A stretch of 64,000 nt of DNA from JAIOZK01 sp964468645. GTDB lineage: Bacteria; Bacteroidota; Bacteroidia; Bacteroidales; JAIOZK01. Below are positions 9,617 through 18,312 of this stretch, piece by piece; the first letter of the stretch is position 1; each line of letters opens with the position of its first letter. Made by a program: the position numbers and the translations under genes. Where the stretch lies: contig CAYXUU010000020.1 in assembly GCA_964468645.1 (NCBI GenBank), positions 27,352-91,351 on the forward strand, in the 5' to 3' direction. Below the pieces are notes generated by a model, which did not search any database, was not told where the DNA came from, and worked only from the letters and a program-made list of their open reading frames with translations.

Positions 9617-9978
9617 GGTTTAAGATTTGGTGATTGTGAAGCATAAAAATATAAAAATTCTGGCAATGGGGATACTAGTTAGGGCTTTAGGGTTCTGTGT
9701 TATTGTTGTCCTGTTAAAGTAAGGGGATTCTTCGGCTTCGCTGCGAATGACCCATTAATATAAATAACTGACTTTATGACTCTTGGTGTCTTGAAGGCGA
9801 GAAAAAATGCCACAACGACACCAAGATATCACTAAATAAATTTGTCATTATCTTTTAAAATCATTGCATTATGTTCATTGTTTCAGAATGATAATCATTT
9901 TAGGGTTCTTTAGGGAGGTCGGGGGTGGTTCTGAGTCATGAGTTGGGTGTTCGAAGTCAATTCCATTTAGTTAGGCGT
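9617..9978. other. Intergenic region with degenerate dispersed repeats
   Basis: No gene is visible. The region holds a GGATTCTTCGGCTTCGCTGCG-like string near 9723-9745, similar to the one at 35883-35910, and imperfect inverted copies of a CTTGGTGTC/GACACCAAG motif near 9791-9827, related to the inverted repeat at 35916-35989. These look like decayed copies of intergenic repeat families. Confidence 0.4.
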
Positions 9979-10110
9979 TCATTTCCATAAAACAGCAGGT
10001 AAGTTTTGATCCCAGTTATCAAATTTTACCCTATCGGCCATTTCAGCGATACCGGCTAGAAGAATAGTCCGGGCTGTTATTTCCCCTGCCAGTTTTCCTG
10101 CAAAACCCCA
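9979..10110 (-). pseudogene. Unrecognised C-terminal gene fragment
   Basis: Just downstream of the GH47-like gene, in a different frame, about 43 codons read smoothly to a stop: GFAGKLAGEITARTILLAGI, then EMADRVKFDNWDQNLP and AVLWK. It has no start codon of its own and overlaps the 3' edge of the neighbouring gene. The sequence has the composition of a real protein end, but I do not recognise the family. It is probably the remnant of a deleted gene. Confidence 0.35.
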
Positions 10111-10114
10111 TGAT

Positions 10115-11554
10115 TCAGATTCCTAAACTTGATTTTATCATTTCCCCCTCGAATTGTGATTTCCTGAAAGGATGTGCTTCTGTATTAAATACATAATCAT
10201 CAAGATTAAATTTATCATTATCTTTAGCAAATGCCAAATAAAGATATTTCAGCGTTTCAGCAAAAAAGTAGGTGGGCATATTATCCCTTTTTCCCATGGT
10301 CTGAACATTCTCAATGGAAGAAAAAGCAATATCGGTTTTGCAATATTTAAGAATATCTGCCCAGTATTGTTTCAGCATATCAAGGTATTTCACCTCCCCT
10401 GTTGCATGATACAGATAATATGCCGATTCGATGATCTCGGGATTAAGGCTGTAAACCGGATAAGTAGGCACTGCCGGGCCAAAGTTATAAACCATGGGTT
10501 CCAGGCCGTACCTGTTCCACAACCAGTCCCAGGTTTCCTGCAATTTATCTGCCTGCTCAAGATCACCGTTCAACACCAGCACTGCCGGGAAAAAGGCATC
10601 GTATAGGGTTACAATATTCCCTTCCGTTAATTCCGGTCTGTCTTCATTAATCATCGTTGTTAGTTTTTCGCCGGTATGCATATTTACCCTTTTATACCAC
10701 AGTGAGGTATCACTTTCCTCAGGCAGGTAAGTGTTTAATGCTATAATGCTCTGGTCCCATATAGGTTTCAGTTCCTCATCACCAAAAAGCAAATACGCCT
10801 TCAGGAGGTATTCATAGTAAGAATCAATTCCGGCACAGATATGACTGCTCTCTTTCGTCCATTCCCCTGTTTCCACATTGATGTATTCACCTACCAGGTT
10901 AATGTCAGATACCCGCTCCCATATAGCAAGGTTTGCTTTTTTAGCCGCCTGATAATAAACGGGATTATTGGTATAATAGCTAAGGATACCCATCTCCAAC
11001 AAATAGGTGGCGGCTTCCGCAACATTCACAGTTACCCCTTTCACTTCACCGGTTTTGAGGTTGAACCAGTAGTATGGTATCCCGGTGGGGGAATTAAATG
11101 CCGCCAGCATCCTTCTTCCGAAATCTTCTGTTTTATCAAGAATCTCCTTTTCCCCTGTATATTGATACATGGCCAGCATACCGCCAAGTATCCTGATGTT
11201 AACCTCAAAGGTTTTCACAAAAAGGTCCTTATCCCAGAAAACAGAATCCATAATATACTGTTCCACTTCCTCAGCAAGCGAATCCAATCCCATTACTTTC
11301 ATTGTGCTGTAGGCATCAATAGGCGAAATGTGAAGTGATTCATCATACCAGTCGGAATAACTTTTAGAAATAGGTAGCAGCACATCATGCCCCCAGGCAT
11401 AGGTCTTATAAGCCTCCCATGTTCTGATAAATTCCTTCTTCACATCATCAGCCAGGTGGGATTCTTCATTTTTCGGTTGATCGTTATTACACCCTGTAAA
11501 CAAAAACACCAATCCAAAAAACATCAAAAAACTAATCATTCTCATATCATACAA
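10115..11554 (-). CDS. GH47-like alpha-mannosidase lipoprotein
   Basis: A 479-residue exported lipoprotein with lipobox LFTGC about 20 residues in. Starts at Met1, Met4 or Met6 are all possible; Met6 leaves the most typical signal peptide. The mature part shows the ordered blocks of glycoside hydrolase family 47 (alpha-1,2-mannosidase, Ca-dependent (alpha/alpha)7 barrel): YKTYAWGHDVLLPIS, DAYSTMKVMGLDS, FEVNIRILGGMLAMY, SPTGIPYYWFNLKTG, EAATYLLEMGILSYYT, GIDSYYEYLLKAYLLFGD, NPEIIESAYYLYHATG, TYFFAETLKYLYLAFA and the terminal VFNTEAHPF. The length fits the catalytic domain alone. Bacterial GH47 members are much rarer than eukaryotic ones. The likely role is trimming alpha-mannose from host, fungal or algal glycans outside the inner membrane. 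No SusC/D pair is nearby, so it is not in a classical polysaccharide utilisation locus here. Confidence 0.85.
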   Translation of the reverse strand: MYDMRMISFLMFFGLVFLFTGCNNDQPKNEESHLADDVKKEFIRTWEAYKTYAWGHDVLLPISKSYSDWYDESLHISPIDAYSTMKVMGLDSLAEEVEQYIMDSVFWDKDLFVKTFEVNIRILGGMLAMYQYTGEKEILDKTEDFGRRMLAAFNSPTGIPYYWFNLKTGEVKGVTVNVAEAATYLLEMGILSYYTNNPVYYQAAKKANLAIWERVSDINLVGEYINVETGEWTKESSHICAGIDSYYEYLLKAYLLFGDEELKPIWDQSIIALNTYLPEESDTSLWYKRVNMHTGEKLTTMINEDRPELTEGNIVTLYDAFFPAVLVLNGDLEQADKLQETWDWLWNRYGLEPMVYNFGPAVPTYPVYSLNPEIIESAYYLYHATGEVKYLDMLKQYWADILKYCKTDIAFSSIENVQTMGKRDNMPTYFFAETLKYLYLAFAKDNDKFNLDDYVFNTEAHPFRKSQFEGEMIKSSLGI

Positions 11555-11718
11555 TTCTAAATTTTCTATTCTCTATTTTAATTCCATGGGTTTAAATACA
11601 GGGCGTTGGGCCTTTCAAAACCCGTCTGTATCAAACCACTGATTATTCTATTAAATGTAATCATACTCAGGTTTAGGATATCCACCAAATGAGCTATATT
11701 TTTTATTAGCAAAAGTAC

Positions 11719-12750
11719 TTATTCCCACAAGCTGATTATTTTTAAATTCCGTACAGTTGGATATCCCTGGTCAGGTGCATTTGTTCTTTTGGGAGGCCTT
11801 ACAGTACTTAAATTCAAATCAATAATGAGCATCCCTTCAATATCCGGGTCTATCTGAGAGATAAGCGTTGAATAAGATTGATGTAATTCATCGCTCTGAG
11901 AATCTTTAAAACATTCAGATATTAATTCTGTGGTTTTGTTCTGATTGATGTACAAAGTTGCAAAAACAGAACTATTGCCATAACATGTATCAATACAATT
12001 CATTTCAATATCCTCAAGTGGGTGGGCAACATTGGCAATTATTCCGAAAAGCTCATGTCTCTTTACTACAGCTGACATTTCTCTCATAAATTCTTGTGAG
12101 GCAGGATTATAGTTGATGTTTACAAGTATGTTAATAATGTTTTTGTTACTTAGATATCTGGCAACAAATTGAATTTCATCTGAAATCAGGTCAACACAGA
12201 CTATGGGTAATATCTTACCATATTTGCTTGTAATGACAGTTAATGTGTCACCACGGACCATTCCTTCACCAGCAATAGGAGATACTTCAAATTTTGATTG
12301 CTTTATCTTATAGCTGTAATATATTCCGGTTGGTAAAATAATTGGAACGGTATTTTCACGGTAGTCATTATAAAAAGAACCAGCAATGATTATCATATCA
12401 TTTGTTTCCGCGGTTTCTTTCATATGGTCCAACATCTCAATTCTTGTTTTAGTATCGAAAGCAAGAGCCAATTCAGGAAAGATCAGGACATTTACATTGT
12501 TCTCTATCGCTTTTTCAATACCGGCTAAAATAGATTCCTTAACTTTTTTATTTTCTTTTATTCCTTTCAATTCACTATCGGTGTCCTTTAATGGCGCATG
12601 AATCTGGCAAATTCCATAGCGGGCAAATTCAATTTGCAATTCAGGCTCAAATGCAATATAATTTATATATGGGAATTCTATTTTCAATTTCTGCCCAGAT
12701 ACAGCTTGTATAAGAACCAGGTACAATAATATAATCGAAATTTTTTTCAT
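11719..12750 (-). CDS. Exported carbon-nitrogen hydrolase (nitrilase superfamily)
   Basis: A 343-residue protein with a signal peptide (MKKISIILLYLVLIQAVSGQ). The nitrilase-superfamily Glu-Lys-Cys triad is visible in order: Glu93 in LIFPELALAF, a Lys at about 148-153 in YYSYKIKQSKFEVSP, and Cys185 in LPIVCVDLISDEI. Supporting blocks include DMIIIAGSFYND and NILVNINYNPASQEF. Family members cleave amides or transfer acyl groups; apolipoprotein N-acyltransferase shares the fold, but the multi-pass membrane domain of Lnt is absent. Secretion of a free nitrilase-fold enzyme is uncommon and suggests an extracytoplasmic amidase. It ends at WE without a sorting domain. The gene lies between the GH47 lipoprotein and the EEP protein on the same strand, with gaps of 71 and 164 bases. 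Confidence 0.85.
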   Translation of the reverse strand: MKKISIILLYLVLIQAVSGQKLKIEFPYINYIAFEPELQIEFARYGICQIHAPLKDTDSELKGIKENKKVKESILAGIEKAIENNVNVLIFPELALAFDTKTRIEMLDHMKETAETNDMIIIAGSFYNDYRENTVPIILPTGIYYSYKIKQSKFEVSPIAGEGMVRGDTLTVITSKYGKILPIVCVDLISDEIQFVARYLSNKNIINILVNINYNPASQEFMREMSAVVKRHELFGIIANVAHPLEDIEMNCIDTCYGNSSVFATLYINQNKTTELISECFKDSQSDELHQSYSTLISQIDPDIEGMLIIDLNLSTVRPPKRTNAPDQGYPTVRNLKIISLWE

Positions 12751-12820
12751 CTGTTTATTTTCTTATGTTTATAATCTTATCCTGAAGTCCGTGAATTTTA
12801 AATTTGCCTTCTGCCTTCCT

Positions 12821-13678
12821 TCATTCCCAAACCTCAAAATATAACATCGCATGATCTGAGAACTCATCAAACCAGAGTTTCCAATCATCTTTATGCAGTT
12901 TTGGCCAGCCCAGCACTGTTACATTGCCTATCAACCCGTTCTGGTCTCTGATATCCAAATGATCCGACACAACAACATGATCGAGGTTCGTTGGCTCATA
13001 GGTATTGCCCCCATTGTACCAGCTTACCTCTTCAGGTTCTCCATCGATTATGGTTTTATCTTTTGATAGAAGCAACATTTCCCTCTTCTCTGCCCATTTT
13101 GCAATCCGGGCAACTTCTTCCTCAGGACTAAAATCCAGTTCTTTCGAATAAGGTACCGGGTCATCAATGCCCATGGTGTTCAGGTCTCCCATAAAAATAA
13201 AATTGGAATTACCTCCTCCGGCAGCATCCAGGGCTTTTTTCAATTTAAATGCACTTGTTAATGCAGCATCACGCAAACCAAAATCTTCGGTCTTTGAACC
13301 ACTTTTAATATGCAGGAACAGTAAAGGATAATGTTCATTATTGACTTGAACCGATAACAGCAAACCCGGTCGTTGATATTCACGTTTGGTTTTGAATTCA
13401 AGCCGCTGTGTGGTGAAGGTTTGAAAGTCACTGCGTACACCGATGAAGATTTCCTGGGTTTGTTTGCCTTCGGTCAGGTGGAAGCGATAATCAGGAAATT
13501 GTTCCATGAATTCAAAATAAATATCTTTTCCCTCCACCTCGTAAAGTGCGAAAATATCAGGTATTTGGGCGGATCCTCCATGCTGGCCCTTAATGAACTC
13601 AGCGATGCGCTTTACCCTGGTAATGCTGCCCTTTAAATGTTCTATGTTCCAGGAAGCGACAGAAAATAGTTTAGGCAT
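12821..13678 (-). CDS. Endonuclease/exonuclease/phosphatase (EEP) superfamily protein
   Basis: A 285-residue protein with the EEP motifs in order: VASWNIEHLKG (metal-binding Asn), DIFALYEVEG (Glu), FLHIKSGS, FIFMGDLNTMG (Asp and Asn), LDHVVVSDHL and a final FSDHAMLYFEV (catalytic Asp-His pair). There is no signal peptide, so it should be cytoplasmic, unlike most of its neighbours. The superfamily includes DNA repair exonucleases, sphingomyelinases and phosphoesterases; the substrate cannot be decided here. The length is that of the domain alone. Confidence 0.85.
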   Translation of the reverse strand: MPKLFSVASWNIEHLKGSITRVKRIAEFIKGQHGGSAQIPDIFALYEVEGKDIYFEFMEQFPDYRFHLTEGKQTQEIFIGVRSDFQTFTTQRLEFKTKREYQRPGLLLSVQVNNEHYPLLFLHIKSGSKTEDFGLRDAALTSAFKLKKALDAAGGGNSNFIFMGDLNTMGIDDPVPYSKELDFSPEEEVARIAKWAEKREMLLLSKDKTIIDGEPEEVSWYNGGNTYEPTNLDHVVVSDHLDIRDQNGLIGNVTVLGWPKLHKDDWKLWFDEFSDHAMLYFEVWE

Positions 13679-13746
13679 TTTTTGAGTTTTTTAACTTCTA
13701 AAGATAAACACTAATTTTGAAAATGTATATTTGATAACTTTATCCC

Positions 13747-14268
13747 ATGAAATTAAAAATTGTATTGTTTCTCAGTCTTTCCCTGATAATGATCAGTGCA
13801 CATGGACAGTGGACAAAACTTACCGTTCCAGGGGCAGACAACTATATATCTGTATATTTTTATAATGAATCTAATGGCTTTCTTGCCAATAGCTCTGACC
13901 TCTATAAAACAACAAATGGTGGCTTGTCCTGGACCCTTTTAGATATCCCGCAGGCATATGACAATATGATCGATATACATATGCTGGATACCAATGTGAT
14001 ATGGCTTACTACCGATAATAATTACCCTACGGGCAACGATAAGGAAGGGAATATCCTAAAATCTGAAGATGGTGGGTCAAGCTGGGAAGTAAAATATAGT
14101 TTGCCATACCTGGGATTTAAACATTTCTTTTTCCTGGATAAGATTCACATCTGGGTGACTACATTTAATTCCCTGGTTTACAGAAGTACAGATGGTGGGG
14201 AAACCTGGGCTGAATCGAATGAGCTGGATATGATGAATATATATGGATTATATTTCATTAAACAATAG
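13747..14268 (+). CDS. Short exported BNR/YCF48-like propeller fragment
   Basis: A 173-residue protein with a signal peptide ending SAHGQ. It carries three Asp-box repeats: KTTNGGLSWTLLD, KSEDGGSSWEVKY and RSTDGGETWAES, each followed by strands typical of YCF48-like seven-bladed propellers. A complete propeller needs about 300 residues, so this is roughly half of one and stops at YFIKQ; it may be a truncated relative of the gene at 43307. A TATATTTG box (13726-13733) about 13 bases before the ATG is a candidate -7 element. Function unknown. Confidence 0.7.
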   Translation: MKLKIVLFLSLSLIMISAHGQWTKLTVPGADNYISVYFYNESNGFLANSSDLYKTTNGGLSWTLLDIPQAYDNMIDIHMLDTNVIWLTTDNNYPTGNDKEGNILKSEDGGSSWEVKYSLPYLGFKHFFFLDKIHIWVTTFNSLVYRSTDGGETWAESNELDMMNIYGLYFIKQ

Positions 14269-14309
14269 GCTGCAGTACCGGGGAGTGATTAATTCAGTAA
14301 TATTATCAG

Positions 14310-15476
14310 ATGATCTATAATATAGCATACCTGTCATACGATGATCATGATCAGGAATTAAAGAGGCGCTCTGAACAGATTCTCAACGATTTCTTTAAAC
14401 CATCAAATTATTCCATTAAACAGGATGATGGACAGCTGCTTTTCATTGCCAGTGGTGGTTCAGAACAACATGCTGTTCAACTGACAAAACCTCATCGGAA
14501 TGTTATACTCCTGTGTCACAGGGAATGTAATTCATATGCAGCTGCGATTGAAATTGCCGCATATTTAAGGGCACATAATAAAAGAGTCAGTATGATTGAT
14601 GTCTTTGCTCCGGATGCTTTTGAGGAATTTATGGAAATTCAAAAAATAAATCAGGCATTGGAAAAGCTTACCCGGCAGAAAGCTGCATTGATAGGTGATG
14701 TTTCTGACTGGCTGATAATTTCAGATGTAGAAAGTAGCCTGATTACAGAGAAGCTGGGAATAGAGCTGATGAGATTGCCCTGGAGTAAATTAGCCGATTA
14801 TCGTGACAAAGAACCATCTCTTGAGTTTCTGGAATATTTCCCAAACATCAATCCCAAACAGCTTCACGAAACTGCAAGGGTATATAGTTTACTGGAGGAA
14901 GTAATCAAAGAAAAAAGTCTTTCGGCAATCAGTGTGGAGTGTTTTTCTATGGTAATGCGTGACCAGGTTACCGCCTGTTTGCCATTGGCAGTTTTAAACC
15001 AGAAAAATATTGTGGCCGCCTGCGAAGGGGATATTTGTTCTATGTTAGGAATGATGTTCATCAAATCCATAGAAGAAGAAATTCCCTGGATGGCCAATAT
15101 TGCTGAAATAAAAGAAGAGAACATATTATTTGCTCACTGTACAGCGCCGCTTCAATTGTTGAAATCCTTTCAGATTACCACCCATTTCGAAACCGGTTGC
15201 GGGACGGCCATCAGCGGAAAATTTGAGAATCAGGAAGCAGGAGTATTCCGGGTTGATAACAAATTGAAGAAGTTTATGCTCCTCAATGGTGATATCATTC
15301 ATTGTCCCGATCATGATTTTGCATGCCGAACACAAATTGATTTTAAAACCAGCAAAGAACAGGTAAAACTGTTAAAGGAGCGAAGCCTGGGAAATCATCA
15401 TTTAATATTTCCTGCCAGGCATATCCCGATGGTGAAACGGTTGATGCAGGTTTTAGGAATAAAAAGGGTAGCATAG
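14310..15476 (+). CDS. L-fucose isomerase-like cytoplasmic protein
   Basis: A 388-residue protein without a signal peptide. The C-terminal half follows the pattern of the L-fucose/L-arabinose isomerase-like family: ACEGDICSMLGMMFIKSI, PWMANIAEI, ILFAHCTAPL, TTHFETGCGTAISGKF, AGVFRVDNKLKKFMLLNGD and CRTQIDFK. The N-terminal half has an alpha/beta pattern (NVILLCHRECNSYAAAIEI, RVSMIDVFAP), shorter and different from classical fucose isomerases. Metal-binding residues of the active enzyme could not be verified, so catalytic activity is uncertain; a sugar-binding or isomerase role is an inference from the fold. It starts 41 bases after the short BNR gene on the same strand. Confidence 0.6.
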   Translation: MIYNIAYLSYDDHDQELKRRSEQILNDFFKPSNYSIKQDDGQLLFIASGGSEQHAVQLTKPHRNVILLCHRECNSYAAAIEIAAYLRAHNKRVSMIDVFAPDAFEEFMEIQKINQALEKLTRQKAALIGDVSDWLIISDVESSLITEKLGIELMRLPWSKLADYRDKEPSLEFLEYFPNINPKQLHETARVYSLLEEVIKEKSLSAISVECFSMVMRDQVTACLPLAVLNQKNIVAACEGDICSMLGMMFIKSIEEEIPWMANIAEIKEENILFAHCTAPLQLLKSFQITTHFETGCGTAISGKFENQEAGVFRVDNKLKKFMLLNGDIIHCPDHDFACRTQIDFKTSKEQVKLLKERSLGNHHLIFPARHIPMVKRLMQVLGIKRVA

Positions 15477-15497
15477 TTACCATTTTTATTAATAATT

Positions 15498-15629
15498 CCC
15501 TGGTTAACTCTTCCAGGACCTCCTTCGTCGGACTCTGGAAGGTTGACCTGTAACCTGTAACTCGCAACTTTAATCCATAAACAATGATAGTTTGCTCTCT
15601 GTAACCGGTTTCCGGCAGAGGGACTTTTG
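15498..15629. repeat. Dispersed intergenic repeat, copy 1
   Basis: About 130 bases that recur at 24112-24248. Shared strings include CCCTGGTTAACTCTTCCAGG, GACCTCCTTC, CGGACTCTGGAA, CCTGTAACCTG, AACTCGCAAC, ATCCATAAACAATG, TTGCTCTCTGTA and CCGGTTTCCGGCAGAGG. It lies between two converging genes and has no coding role. In copy 2 the same sequence forms the 3' end of a gene. Confidence 0.85.
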
Positions 15630-15698
15630 AGTATTTTCATATCCTTACTGCCGGAACAAATAATCTTCTCATAACACGATACTGTAGAATAATTTTTT

Positions 15699-17279
15699 CT
15701 ACCGTGAATGTGACAATGGAATTAACCTCGCATGCAGATCAGGCTCTTCCATATCTTTATCCAGAGGAAACATGGGGCGATTGATTCGTTTGTAATCCAG
15801 TCGTTCCAGATCCTGGTCAACGCCACCCGGGGTGAGTGCCATAAGCCAGTCGCCGCGTAAATTGTATAGTTCAGGAACAAGGTACCCGATTTTTACCACT
15901 ACAATATCGGCTTCTCCCGGATGTAAGCCCAATTGAGTAAAGTCTTTTTCATAGTGATATGGTTTACGTTTTCTTGTAACAATTACATTCACTGATCCCA
16001 CCTTAACAACCACCTCGGTTTCTGCATATTTATCACCATGTTCGATAGATTGAATGGTGCCATTTAATTGGATGGGTGGCGAATACCGGTTATCCACTGC
16101 TGCACCTGCAGTCGCGCTGATCCTTTCCCCGACACCCACTTCAACAGCTTTGTCAACAAACTCAGGTCCGGGAATGGATGCATAAATTACTGAAGGGCCA
16201 TCTGCATTTTTAAATTCAGGGCGCTTGAGTATTTCATGCAGCGTCCAGGTAACATCACCAGCTCCACCTGCGGTGGGATTATCACCCATATCGCTGATGA
16301 AAAAAGGTTTTTTATCACTAGAAATAGCACTTTCCAGGCACTCTTCCAGAGTTGTTGTTGGCGCAACAAATACAAAATCATTACGCACATCCCAGAAGCT
16401 TTGAGCCAGTTTCTCAGCAGTAGTAGTTACTTTTTCCTTATCATCACCGGTTACCATAACTACGGCGTGGTTCCTTGGCTCATCGGCCCAGGCATATCCA
16501 ACCCAGATCCCGGCATCCAGAATGCCTTCCTGTATTGTTGCGGGTTCAACCTGGGCATACAGGCTTTTTCCCGGTTCTATCCTGGTGCTGGTTTTTTCTC
16601 CGGGTAATAATATCGGGACAGGAATCCAGGCCTTATAGGCTGGTTTCCCTCTTCCGGTTTTTAATCTTTCCAGCAAATTGGCAACAGCTCTTTCTTTCGA
16701 TTCCCATGCATCTTCATGGGGTGCCAGTCTGTAACAGGTTATCAAATCAGTGTGTTTGGCAAGTTCTTGTGATACATTGCCATGCAAATCCATGCAGGTA
16801 GATATAATGGTTTCAGTTCCTACCACATCACGGATCCGCTTAATAAAATCACCTTCCGGATCATCGAGTCCCACAACACTCATAGCCCCATGAATATCAA
16901 GGAAAAGACCATCGTAGGGAAGGTTTTCCGTTAGCATATTCAGGGTTTTCCCCACCAACGACTCATAGGCCTCCCTCTTAACGATGCCACCGGGAAGGGC
17001 ATGACCTTTCAGTGTTGGATACCAGCGGGCCTGTTTCAGGTAAGTAGAATCATTTCTAAAAAAAGGATAAATGGTAAAAACATCCTCTCCTGTTCTGGCA
17101 TGAAAAGCATCTTCATCAGTCTGTGCAGGTGAAAAGGTGCTGGATTCGATGGCAATGCCTGCTATGGCAATTTTTGGCATATCTGAATTTTCGTTATCTG
17201 CACTCTGTTCTTTGTGGCCAGGGTTTTGACATCCAATAGCAATCAGAATAATGGCTATATAGCTTAGTATTTTATTCAT
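15699..17279 (-). CDS. M81-family (MlrC-like) metallopeptidase lipoprotein
   Basis: I place the start at 17279, which gives MNKILSYIAIILIAIGCQNP with lipobox IAIGC; an in-frame ATG 41 codons upstream would bury the signal peptide. The 526-residue product follows the M81/MlrC (microcystinase C) pattern: IAIAGIAIESSTFSP, LFLDIHGAMSVVGLDDPEG, STCMDLHGNVSQELA, CYRLAPHEDAWESKERA, then a C-terminal domain with ISDMGDNPTAGGAGDVTWTL and VVVKIGYLVPEL. The Asp/His-rich IHGAM, LHGNVS and APHED blocks fit a metal site. Known members hydrolyse linearised microcystin or other small peptides; as an exported lipoprotein this one probably acts on peptides in the periplasm. It follows the T9SS gene on the same strand, separated by a strong terminator. 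Confidence 0.88.
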   Translation of the reverse strand: MNKILSYIAIILIAIGCQNPGHKEQSADNENSDMPKIAIAGIAIESSTFSPAQTDEDAFHARTGEDVFTIYPFFRNDSTYLKQARWYPTLKGHALPGGIVKREAYESLVGKTLNMLTENLPYDGLFLDIHGAMSVVGLDDPEGDFIKRIRDVVGTETIISTCMDLHGNVSQELAKHTDLITCYRLAPHEDAWESKERAVANLLERLKTGRGKPAYKAWIPVPILLPGEKTSTRIEPGKSLYAQVEPATIQEGILDAGIWVGYAWADEPRNHAVVMVTGDDKEKVTTTAEKLAQSFWDVRNDFVFVAPTTTLEECLESAISSDKKPFFISDMGDNPTAGGAGDVTWTLHEILKRPEFKNADGPSVIYASIPGPEFVDKAVEVGVGERISATAGAAVDNRYSPPIQLNGTIQSIEHGDKYAETEVVVKVGSVNVIVTRKRKPYHYEKDFTQLGLHPGEADIVVVKIGYLVPELYNLRGDWLMALTPGGVDQDLERLDYKRINRPMFPLDKDMEEPDLHARLIPLSHSR

Positions 17280-17334
17280 AGGAAAATTTTTGTTCAAAAG
17301 TAGAGGATATATTTTAACCAGGCACCAAAAGGAA

Positions 17335-17366
17335 AAATCCCACCCGCTGACAGGCGGATGGGATTT
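17335..17366 (-). terminator. Rho-independent terminator
   Basis: On the minus strand the stem AAATCCCATCCGC pairs imperfectly with GCGGGTGGGATTT across a short loop, followed by TTTTTCCTTTT. It is placed just after the stop of the gene ending at 17395 and before the MlrC-like gene, so it should end transcription of the former. Confidence 0.8.
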
Positions 17367-17394
17367 AAATGAACTTATTATAATCTTAATGTCT

Positions 17395-18264
17395 TTAATC
17401 AATCACCAGTTTCCTGGTAATTACATTGTAATGTGAGAATACTTTTACTAAATAGATCCCGGGCTCAAGATCAGAGATGTTTACTACAATTTGATTACCA
17501 GATGCTTTTTGTTCAAAAATATACTGTCCTGCAAAATCGATCAACTGAATATTTTCCGTATTTGCTGATGTTTCAATATAAACCGTACCCTTTGCAGGAT
17601 TGGGGTGTATGCTAACCTGATTAGAGATATTTTCAGGTATTGCGGTAAAATTGGCTTCTTCATAATAATATACTTCGTAGGTCGGCCACCAATTATCTAT
17701 AACACCAAATCCATAAATATCAACATTATATGGTGGATCATTCATGTTCAGCAATCTTAACTCAAGCTGGCCTGTTTGGTCTTCGAAATAATGTTTACTG
17801 GTTGAACTGCCGGGCCCGGTGAATTGACCAGCAAGTACAAATGGCAAATCATCAGGTGGGTTATTGTTTATCTGATCGACTGTTGTGATACCTAGCTCCT
17901 CTATAATTGAATTTTCTCCATAATGCCAGTATTTAACCTGTAATACCCTATTATTATTCTCGCTGAAATCCATAATAGCTCCTATGGTTATAATCTGGTT
18001 GTAATCAGGAACTGTAAGAAGTTTACCTCCCCCACCTTCATCTCCAAATCCGGCTCGAATTTTACTGGATCCTCCATCATCTGTAAAGATATAATATTCA
18101 GGTGGTTCAAATTTTCCTGCCCAGGGGCCTGTCAAAACTCCATGTGAAACGATCCCTTCATCTTTATCGAAGTTTGAAATTATCCAGCTGACTGTGCTTA
18201 CAGTCTGGCCAACAGTTGCCCAACTTATAAAGAAAACAAATGAAATAATTGCAAATTTTTTCAT
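17395..18264 (-). CDS. Secreted protein with T9SS type A sorting domain
   Basis: A 289-residue protein with a signal peptide ending WATVGQTV. The central part (about 25-200) is beta-rich and unrecognised, with ILSNFDKDEGIV-type and WHYGENSIIEELG segments. The last 75 residues are a T9SS type A domain: SIHPNPAKGTVYIETSANT, QLIDFAGQYIFEQKAS, INISDLEPGIYLVK-like VNISDLEPGIYLVKVF and a basic end RKLVID. It should be exported through the type IX system. A terminator follows immediately (17335-17366). Confidence 0.8.
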   Translation of the reverse strand: MKKFAIISFVFFISWATVGQTVSTVSWIISNFDKDEGIVSHGVLTGPWAGKFEPPEYYIFTDDGGSSKIRAGFGDEGGGGKLLTVPDYNQIITIGAIMDFSENNNRVLQVKYWHYGENSIIEELGITTVDQINNNPPDDLPFVLAGQFTGPGSSTSKHYFEDQTGQLELRLLNMNDPPYNVDIYGFGVIDNWWPTYEVYYYEEANFTAIPENISNQVSIHPNPAKGTVYIETSANTENIQLIDFAGQYIFEQKASGNQIVVNISDLEPGIYLVKVFSHYNVITRKLVID

Positions 18265-18312
18265 AATGATATTTTTTTAAGTTAATAAAAATGTTAATTC
18301 ATATTTTATTAA

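Noticed and set aside
10172..11338. Plus-strand open frames opposite the GH47-like gene
   Set aside because: They are antisense to a gene with clear family motifs and have implausible composition.
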